Source: Prevotellaceae bacterium MN60 (GTDB taxonomy: Bacteria > Bacteroidota > Bacteroidia > Bacteroidales > Bacteroidaceae). Taken from it: a stretch of DNA of 64,000 bases. A model generated the notes under the pieces. It ran no database searches and had not been told where the DNA came from. It saw only the letters and a program-made list of their open reading frames with translations. The position numbers and the translations under genes are program-made. Below are positions 58,599-64,000 of the stretch, piece after piece (position 1 is the first letter of the stretch; each line of letters opens with the position of its first letter). The stretch spans positions 372,001 through 436,000 of the forward strand of contig FZQZ01000001.1 of assembly GCA_900199555.1 (NCBI GenBank), given 5' to 3'.

Positions 58599-58630
58599 TT
58601 TGTTGGTTAGAAAAAAAATATATATCTTTG
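58599..58630 (+). promoter_or_regulatory. promoter of the histidine phosphatase gene
   Basis: TTTG (58599-58602), 20 bases, TATCTTTG (58623-58630); the start codon at 58693 follows after a 62-base leader. Confidence 0.7.
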
Positions 58631-58692
58631 TCGAACCAAAAAAGAATAACCAAATTAAACTCATCAATTTACACTCTTATTCAGAAAACCTT

Positions 58693-59955
58693 ATGAAAAA
58701 GACGCTAACAAGTATTGTATTCGTACTCTTTGCTCTCGTGGCTTGGGCACAGAGTTCTGCATTCGACCAGCTCAAGGATGACCCACGAAAAGCCTATGGT
58801 ACAGACTATCCCTACAACTTTGCACCCGTAGAATTGACCAAGGCACCTAAGGGCTACAAGCCTTTCTACGTCAGCCACTACGGACGCCACGGCTCACGCT
58901 ACTTCTACAACGGATATATGTATGTAGAGGTTGACAGTGTACTGACCAAGGCGCATCGCAACCACCAACTCACTCCTGAGGGTGAAGCCTTCTACCAGAA
59001 ATTCCAGGCTGCCAAGGATGAACTGAATGCCTGTTCTACAGAGCTGAGCGACCTGGGGTGGCAACAGCATCAGCAGATTGCCAAGGTGATGTACAACAAC
59101 TTCCCTGAAGTATTTAAGAATGGGGGCAACGTATATGCCATCTCATCATTGGTAGGCCGCTGTGTGATCAGTATGGCAGGCTTCTGTCAGTCACTGACCC
59201 AGTGTAACCCGAAGATTATCATTCGCGAACAGTCTTCACGCTCTATTCTGGATGGTGTAAAGCCTGGCGACCGTCAGAATCCCATCAAGCACAATCCTCC
59301 CAAGCCCAAACCTCGCTTTGAGAAGAACCGCAGCCAGTTTAAGGGACAGGACAACCTGCGCGATATCGTGCTCAGTCGCACCTTCACCAGTACAGAAGGA
59401 CTGCCTGGCAATCCTCACCACATCGGTAGCAATCTCATCAACCTTTACACCTCTCTGCCCAGCATCGGACACGAGGGTATGATGGGCAATCTCATCACCG
59501 ACGAGGAAGTAGCAGCCGTATGGGAGAGCAGCAACCTCGGCACCTATTCATGGCTGTTCCCTGAGCGCTATGTCATGATACCTATCCTGCAGGACATCAT
59601 CAAGAAGGCTGATGCCGTTATCGATGGTAGCTGCGACCGTATTGCCGACCTCCGCTTTGGTCACGACGACTGTCTGGGCCCCTTGCAAATGCTGATGGGC
59701 ATCAACGGAGCAGATGCTGACCCAGAGGATCCCTACGAGGTGAAGAATATCTACCAGAACTGGCAGACCTGTAAGGCTTGCAATATGCAGCTTGTATTCT
59801 ACCGCTCTAAGAAGGCCAGCGACGACATCCTTGTGAAATGCGTCTTCAATGGCAAGGAGGCTACCCTGCCCGTAAAGACAGACTGCTTCCCTTACTACAA
59901 GTGGTCTGATTTCCGCCAGTTCTATACAGAGCGATGCAACAGTGTAGAGAATTGA
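58693..59955 (+). CDS. secreted histidine acid phosphatase / phytase-like protein
   Basis: 420 residues from the ATG at 58693, signal peptide MKKTLTSIVFVLFALVAWAQ. Branch-2 histidine phosphatase: the nucleophile motif SHYGRHGSRYFYNG, ISSLVGRCVISMAGF (second Arg), and a C-terminal LRFGHDDCLGPLQML with His-Asp acting as the proton-donor motif in place of HAE. Enzymes of this type remove phosphate from phytate or other phospho-esters in the periplasm. A proline/lysine-rich segment (NPPKPKPRFEKNRS) interrupts the helical domain. Substrate not determined by sequence. Confidence 0.87.
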   Translation: MKKTLTSIVFVLFALVAWAQSSAFDQLKDDPRKAYGTDYPYNFAPVELTKAPKGYKPFYVSHYGRHGSRYFYNGYMYVEVDSVLTKAHRNHQLTPEGEAFYQKFQAAKDELNACSTELSDLGWQQHQQIAKVMYNNFPEVFKNGGNVYAISSLVGRCVISMAGFCQSLTQCNPKIIIREQSSRSILDGVKPGDRQNPIKHNPPKPKPRFEKNRSQFKGQDNLRDIVLSRTFTSTEGLPGNPHHIGSNLINLYTSLPSIGHEGMMGNLITDEEVAAVWESSNLGTYSWLFPERYVMIPILQDIIKKADAVIDGSCDRIADLRFGHDDCLGPLQMLMGINGADADPEDPYEVKNIYQNWQTCKACNMQLVFYRSKKASDDILVKCVFNGKEATLPVKTDCFPYYKWSDFRQFYTERCNSVEN

Positions 59956-59960
59956 TAAAT

Positions 59961-60048
59961 GGTGAATGGTGAGTGGTGAGTGGTGAGTGGTGAGTGGAGA
60001 TGTGTTTCTGCGCAGGTACTATTCTCCAAGTACCACTCACCACTCACC
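59961..60048. repeat. five GGTGAGT heptamers with an inverted partner; likely shared terminator
   Basis: GGTGAAT followed by four GGTGAGT (59961-59995), then ACCACTCACCACTCACC (60032-60048), which is the exact complement of two and a half heptamers. The hairpin sits between two convergent genes, 6 bases after one stop codon and 13 before the other. Register can shift by 7 bases, so several equivalent stems exist. Confidence 0.85.
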
Positions 60049-60061
60049 TTTCGCCAAATAC

Positions 60062-61159
60062 TTATCTTCTCAACGCAATATTATAATTGTAATATTGCTT
60101 ATTGCCCGTAATATCTTCTACAACCTTGATGAATGGCGGGAAGTTGACACTCTCCTGCTGGGCCACACCCTTGGTCTGTAACATCATCAGGTTGTCAACG
60201 GGCTCGTGGAAGAAGTCTATCTCAAAATACTGGCCCTTCCAGATAAAGCTACGACGCGTCTTGCGGATAGTAGCACGATAAGGGTCTGCCTGTTGTAAGA
60301 GCGACTCGTAAAGTGCATTGCTCACCTGGCGTTCTGTCTCCAAGAATTCGGTACGCGACACGCGCTTCTTGGTCTTGTGCACATTGACCACTTCGCCTCC
60401 CCAGCAACGACGGCGCAAGCGCACCTCTACGCCTGGGTCAGCCACGAGGTAGGTCTGCGTTATTTCGCTTTCGATACATTCGGGCAGTTCGCCGGTAAGT
60501 TCTACGAGATATACGCGCTCCTCTTCGATAGGTTGTGGAATACCCAGCACATTAGAAATCTCCATGATAACACGGTTCAACTTGGTGTCGAAGTCATCAT
60601 GGTTGTTGATGACGCGCAGATGAGGATGACCCGTCCATGCCCTATTCACCTTCTTATCCAAGTCGCGAGCTATCTGAAGACCCTCTTCATTGGCTTGCTC
60701 ATAGCGTGTAGAGTTGGTGGCGGTGGTGTAGTACTGTTCAGCACCATCGGCAGCACTCACCAGGTGCAGTACGGCATCGTAACGTTCGCGCAGCTTATTG
60801 GTACAGGTATCACACTTGCCAGTAATCTCTTCCCACATCTCTGGTGCGATATACGCAGAGATGTCAAGCGTACCACGGTCGCACACTACAAAGGCAGGCT
60901 TTGTACAAGTTTCTGCAAGCCTCATAAACGAGTCTTCCAGCGCCAGCTGTGTCTGCAGGATAGCCAGTTCACCCTCGTAATAGAGGTCGCGATTAGTTGT
61001 CAGATAGCTCCAGCCGCCCTGACTATACATCGTGGGAACTTCGGGCACGGTAAACACCTTAAAGCCCAGATTAGAGAAGTGTTCGATGATGCGCACCAAT
61101 GCGGTAGTCTTACCAGCACAAGGGCCACCCGTCAATACAATTCGCTTTACATTACTCAT
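60062..61159 (-). CDS. P-loop ATPase/kinase fused to CYTH domain (Ttd14-like)
   Basis: 365 residues from the ATG at 61159 (MSNVKRIVLTGGPCAGKTTA). N-terminal AAA_28/NadR-like P-loop domain (GGPCAGKTT, VVCDRGTLDISAY, lid region) and a C-terminal CYTH/triphosphate-tunnel-like part (about 205-365) with strand-aligned charged residues (YLVADPGVEVRLRRRC, SFIWKGQYFEIDFFHEP). The same two-domain arrangement is known from Drosophila Ttd14 and many uncharacterised bacterial proteins. Could bind phosphoinositide- or polyphosphate-like ligands or phosphorylate a small molecule. Divergent from the peptidase gene. Confidence 0.78.
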   Translation of the reverse strand: MSNVKRIVLTGGPCAGKTTALVRIIEHFSNLGFKVFTVPEVPTMYSQGGWSYLTTNRDLYYEGELAILQTQLALEDSFMRLAETCTKPAFVVCDRGTLDISAYIAPEMWEEITGKCDTCTNKLRERYDAVLHLVSAADGAEQYYTTATNSTRYEQANEEGLQIARDLDKKVNRAWTGHPHLRVINNHDDFDTKLNRVIMEISNVLGIPQPIEEERVYLVELTGELPECIESEITQTYLVADPGVEVRLRRRCWGGEVVNVHKTKKRVSRTEFLETERQVSNALYESLLQQADPYRATIRKTRRSFIWKGQYFEIDFFHEPVDNLMMLQTKGVAQQESVNFPPFIKVVEDITGNKQYYNYNIALRR

Positions 61160-61180
61160 AATAATCGTGAATATTTGCTG

Positions 61181-61219
61181 CAAAATTACTAATTATTTCA
61201 CAATTATTTCTTAATTTTG
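61181..61219. promoter_or_regulatory. back-to-back -7 elements for the divergent CYTH and peptidase genes
   Basis: TAATTTTG on the minus strand (61188-61181) and TAATTTTG on the plus strand (61212-61219), each 21 bases from its ATG. The two promoters must share or compete for the 80-base intergenic space. Confidence 0.6.
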
Positions 61220-61240
61220 CAAGCAAAATCACACAAAGAC

Positions 61241-63367
61241 ATGAAAAAAACGCTTTTAATGATGATGGCAACCATGGCCACAACACTTGCAACTGCACAG
61301 CATTTGCTGTATCCCAAGGCCGAGAAAGACGGCACAGTAGATGAGTATTTCGGTGTAAAGGTCAGCGACCCTTACCGCTGGTTAGAAAATGACACCTCGG
61401 CAGAGACTGCTGCCTGGGTGGCAGCCGAAAACAAGGTAACCAACGCCTACCTGAAGAAGATTCCTTTCCGCAAGAAGCTACTGAAGCGCCTCACCGAGTT
61501 GGCCAACTACGAGAAGATTGGTGCACCACGCAAGCGCCACGGCAAGTGGTACTTCTACAAGAACAACGGTTTGCAGAACCAGAGTGTGCTCTATCAGATG
61601 GACAAGCTGGGCGGTGAGCCTCGCGTATTCTTGGATCCAAACACGCTGAGCACCGATGGTACGGTAGCCTTGAAAGGTGTCTATTTCTCCAACAACGGCA
61701 AGTGGGCAGCTTACAGCATCTCCCGTAGCGGTTCCGACTGGCAGGAATTCTATGTCATCGACCTGAAGACCGGTCAGCTCACCAGTGACCATATTGAGTG
61801 GGCAAAGTTCTCTGGTGCAGCATGGCAAGGTGACGGTTTCTACTATTCAGCCTACGATCGTCCGGAAGAAGGCAAGGAGTTCTCTAATGTCAACGAGGGC
61901 ATGAAGATTTACTATCACAAGATGGGTACTCCACAGTCGCAGGATGTACTGTTCTACCAGAATCCCACACAGCCCAAGCGTTTCTACGAATTGAGTGTCA
62001 ACGAAGAGGAAACCCTGATGTTTATGTACGAGGCTGGAGCCGGTGCCGGCAACAACCTGTTTGTTCGCGACCTGCGCCAACACGACTCACAGTTTATTCA
62101 GCTCACCGATAATATGGACTACCAGTATAGTCCTGTATATAACGAGGGTGGCAAGATTTATATCTATACCAACTATGGTGCTCCCAAGGGACGCATCATG
62201 ACTGCCGACATCCGCAAGCCGGGAATTAACGATTGGCAGGAGCTTATCCCCGAGCAGAAGAACGTGTTAGGTGGCATTAATGTCATCAACCGCCAGTTCA
62301 TCCTCACCTATGCTCAGGATGCTTGCGACCACGCCTATGTCTATGGCTTAGACGGCAAGCTGCGCCACGAGGTCAAGTTGCCCATGGTGGGTAGTGTAGG
62401 CTTTACGGGCGACGAGAAGGAGCCTGAGTGCTTCTATACATTCACCTCGTTCACCATGCCTGGCACCATCTACCGCTACGACATGGCAAAGAATGAGAGC
62501 ACCCTCTATGCACAGCCTAACGTAAAGTTCAACCTGCAGGACTATGAGAGCAAGCAGCTGTTCTTTACCAGCAAGGATGGTACACGCGTTCCCATGTTCA
62601 TCACTTATAAGAAGCCTCTCTCCCTGCCCTCTCCTAAAGGAGCGGGAGCTAAGCCAAGACCAGTGTTTCTATACGGCTATGGCGGTTTCAACATTGCGCT
62701 GGGTCCCAGCTTCTCAGCCACCCGTATTCCTTTCTTAGAGCAGGGCGGCATCTATGCACAGGTCAACCTGCGTGGCGGTAGTGAGTATGGCGAAGAGTGG
62801 CACTTGGCAGGTACGAAGATGCAGAAGCAGAACGTGTTTGACGATTTCATCGCTGCTGCCGAATACCTTATCAGCGAGGGCTACACTTCAAAGGAGAAAC
62901 TCGCCATTGTGGGCGGTTCTAATGGTGGTCTGCTCGTTGGTGCCTGCATGACTCAGCGTCCCGACCTGTTCCGAGTAGCCATCCCCGAGGTAGGTGTGAT
63001 GGATATGCTGCGCTATCATAAGTTTACTATTGGTTGGAACTGGGCATCAGACTATGGCACCAGCGAAGACTCCAAGGAGATGTTTGAATACTTGAAGGGC
63101 TACTCGCCCCTTCACAACCTGAAGCCTGGCACCTCCTACCCTGCCACGATGGTGACTACTGCCGACCACGACGACCGTGTGGTTCCCGCCCACTCATTTA
63201 AGTTTGCAGCCACTCTGCAGGAGTGTCATAAGGGAAGCAATCCCGTACTGATCCGCATCGACACTAAGGCTGGTCATGGTGGTGGTAAGCCCCTTGCCAA
63301 AGTGCTTGAGGAGCAAGCTGACATCTATTCGTTCATCCTTTACAATATGGGCGTAAAATTTAAGTAA
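61241..63367 (+). CDS. prolyl oligopeptidase (S9A) with in-frame palindromic insert
   Basis: 708 residues from the ATG at 61241, signal peptide MKKTLLMMMATMATTLATAQ. Seven-bladed propeller (about 75-435) and alpha/beta-hydrolase domain with catalytic Ser in GGSNGGLLVG, Asp in TADHDDRVVP and His in TKAGHGGGKP. Cleaves proline-containing peptides, here in the periplasm. The propeller-to-hydrolase linker, MFITYKKPLSLPSPKGAGAK before PRPVFLYGYGGF, contains a Leu/Pro/Gly/Lys-rich stretch not typical of the family (where one expects a short KG-x-DG linker). At DNA level it is a palindrome; see the repeat entry. The peptidase should stay functional since both domains are uninterrupted. Confidence 0.92.
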   Translation: MKKTLLMMMATMATTLATAQHLLYPKAEKDGTVDEYFGVKVSDPYRWLENDTSAETAAWVAAENKVTNAYLKKIPFRKKLLKRLTELANYEKIGAPRKRHGKWYFYKNNGLQNQSVLYQMDKLGGEPRVFLDPNTLSTDGTVALKGVYFSNNGKWAAYSISRSGSDWQEFYVIDLKTGQLTSDHIEWAKFSGAAWQGDGFYYSAYDRPEEGKEFSNVNEGMKIYYHKMGTPQSQDVLFYQNPTQPKRFYELSVNEEETLMFMYEAGAGAGNNLFVRDLRQHDSQFIQLTDNMDYQYSPVYNEGGKIYIYTNYGAPKGRIMTADIRKPGINDWQELIPEQKNVLGGINVINRQFILTYAQDACDHAYVYGLDGKLRHEVKLPMVGSVGFTGDEKEPECFYTFTSFTMPGTIYRYDMAKNESTLYAQPNVKFNLQDYESKQLFFTSKDGTRVPMFITYKKPLSLPSPKGAGAKPRPVFLYGYGGFNIALGPSFSATRIPFLEQGGIYAQVNLRGGSEYGEEWHLAGTKMQKQNVFDDFIAAAEYLISEGYTSKEKLAIVGGSNGGLLVGACMTQRPDLFRVAIPEVGVMDMLRYHKFTIGWNWASDYGTSEDSKEMFEYLKGYSPLHNLKPGTSYPATMVTTADHDDRVVPAHSFKFAATLQECHKGSNPVLIRIDTKAGHGGGKPLAKVLEEQADIYSFILYNMGVKFK
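62616..62650. repeat. palindromic element inside the prolyl oligopeptidase gene
   Basis: Core CTCCTAAAGGAG (62631-62642) extended by CCC/GGG on both sides with mismatches; it encodes LSLPSPKGAGA in frame. It resembles dispersed C-run/TAAA/G-run palindromes of Bacteroidetes intergenic DNA and the hairpin at 15855-15920 of this window. Confidence 0.65.
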
Positions 63368-63480
63368 GTTTTTTAATCCCGAAAAAGAGTTTGGGATTCC
63401 GAAAAAAACGAAAAAGACTAAAAGAACGAAAATAATAGAATATAATTGGTTTTCGTAAATTTCGTTTTTTTCGTGTACTT

Positions 63481-63543
63481 TCGGAATCTAAAAAAAACTT
63501 TTCGGAATAAAAAAAAGATTTTCGGAATAAAAAAAATTCGGAA
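63481..63543. repeat. four spaced TCGGAAT motifs before the last gene
   Basis: TCGGAAT at 63481, 63502 and 63522 and TCGGAA at 63538, separated by A-runs, with spacing 21, 20 and 16. The last copy ends 3 bases before the ATG at 63546. Complementary ATTCCGAAAAAAACG-type sequence lies at about 63396, so larger hairpins are possible. Confidence 0.6.
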
Positions 63544-63545
63544 AA

Positions 63546-64000
63546 ATGAAACAGAAATATGCAGTAGTAGTGCTCTTTGCACTTATCATAGCCTCCAGTA
63601 TGGTGAGTCTGACCAGCTATCGGCAGACGGAGGTGCAGGTAACAGAAGACATGAACCAAGCACTCGCCAAGGCTTTAGAGGTGCAACAGTCTGACGTCAT
63701 CAGCGCAGACACGATACAGGTCTTCAATAGCTACCTGCAGATGGATGCACTGAAAGGACAGGCTGTTCTGGCTGTAGATACCAGGAATGGGTTCCGCCCT
63801 CAGCCACAGGTATCATCAGCCACCATCTTTTCGCTATCAGACCAGCGCCCTGCTATGCTACTCTGGTCAATGGTACTGCTCTGGAGTTTCTACTGCCTCT
63901 ACCTGCATAGACAGCGCATGGCATTAGGCCTGTATGGTGGACTGGCGCTACAAGACGGACAGTTTACTGATGCGCAAGGGCACGTTGTCAAGCTGACTCC
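63546..64000 (+). CDS. membrane protein of unknown function (3' end cut off)
   Basis: 151 residues are visible before the window ends. An N-terminal helix (VVVLFALIIASSMVSL), about 80 extracytoplasmic residues (TEDMNQALAKALEVQQSDVI), a second helix (MLLWSMVLLWSFYCLYL) and the beginning of a cytoplasmic domain (LYGGLALQDGQFTDAQGHVV). This looks like the sensor part of a small membrane-bound regulator, with an effector expected beyond the edge, but I cannot identify the family from the visible part. Confidence 0.65.
   Translation, partial: MKQKYAVVVLFALIIASSMVSLTSYRQTEVQVTEDMNQALAKALEVQQSDVISADTIQVFNSYLQMDALKGQAVLAVDTRNGFRPQPQVSSATIFSLSDQRPAMLLWSMVLLWSFYCLYLHRQRMALGLYGGLALQDGQFTDAQGHVVKLT

Noticed and set aside
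60377..61192. A 271-codon plus-strand frame opposite the CYTH protein gene
   Set aside because: The minus strand carries P-loop and CYTH motifs and a fitting promoter; the plus frame has none.
1..64000. tRNA, rRNA, insertion sequence, prophage or conjugative element
   Set aside because: No cloverleaf, rRNA-like tract, transposase, integrase, or mobilisation gene was found on reading either strand.

Overview
The window looks like a chromosomal segment of a Bacteroidales bacterium, most likely Prevotellaceae (Prevotella, Segatella or Xylanibacter). The evidence is the promoter type (TTTG, 19-20 bases, TAnnTTTG, often ending TACCTTTGCA), the near absence of strong Shine-Dalgarno sites, the family content (TonB receptor with a carboxypeptidase-like N-terminus, DUF4876, DUF4878, TlpA-like lipid- or signal-peptide-bearing thioredoxins, a hybrid-two-component-type propeller regulator, an EF-G paralogue) and a Prevotella-style C-terminal tail on a secreted beta-helix protein. 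I see no rRNA, tRNA, CRISPR array, transposase, integrase or phage gene; it reads as ordinary chromosome rather than an island.

Layout. 1-3.7 kb (minus): an HMA metal-binding protein, a DUF4876 lipoprotein and a TonB-dependent receptor cut by the left edge, behind one promoter that overlaps a long palindrome; probably metal or metal-complex uptake. 3.8-15 kb (minus): a tight envelope operon beginning with a carboxylesterase and containing three TlpA-like thioredoxins, a TraB/GumN protein and small membrane or secreted proteins, followed after a 450-bp non-coding stretch by a fourth TlpA paralogue. 15-16.7 kb: an XRE/DUF2975 pair (the latter possibly truncated), repeats, and an outer-membrane barrel. 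16.7-21.7 kb (plus): MscS-type channel, histidine kinase, NCS2 purine permease. 21.7-29.4 kb: OmpW/OprF-like small barrel, kdsA, kdsD, a catalytically dead hybrid sensor-regulator, cardiolipin synthase. 29.5-34.7 kb: TPR protein overlapping an SBP-like lipoprotein, divergent from radA; queC. 34.8-45.9 kb: secreted beta-helix protein overlapping a YiiX-type hydrolase, pgk, DUF3298, DUF4878, a second YiiX, an EF-G2-type factor, hemW, then yhhQ and queF (queuosine supply). 46-53.7 kb: an oxaloacetate-decarboxylase-alpha-like carboxyltransferase lacking its biotin lysine, HD protein, LptD, CPA2 antiporter. 53.9-57.2 kb: two overlapping dCache/HAMP sensor proteins that look like the two halves of a split histidine kinase. 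57.2-64 kb: pepT, histidine phosphatase, a P-loop/CYTH protein, a prolyl oligopeptidase with an in-frame palindromic insert, and a partial membrane protein.

Two themes stand out. First, several signalling or enzyme proteins have lost precisely the residue that defines their family (H-box His, receiver Asp, EF-G switch-II His, biotinyl Lys), which suggests repurposed or partner-dependent functions. Second, more than a dozen intergenic junctions carry short tandem repeats with a fixed period of 7, 8, 9 or 10 bases whose sequence differs from locus to locus; several extend into coding ends, supply stop codons, contribute a -33 promoter element or encode part of a signal peptide. This is reminiscent of the heptameric STRR repeats of cyanobacteria and is the most unusual genome-scale feature of the window.
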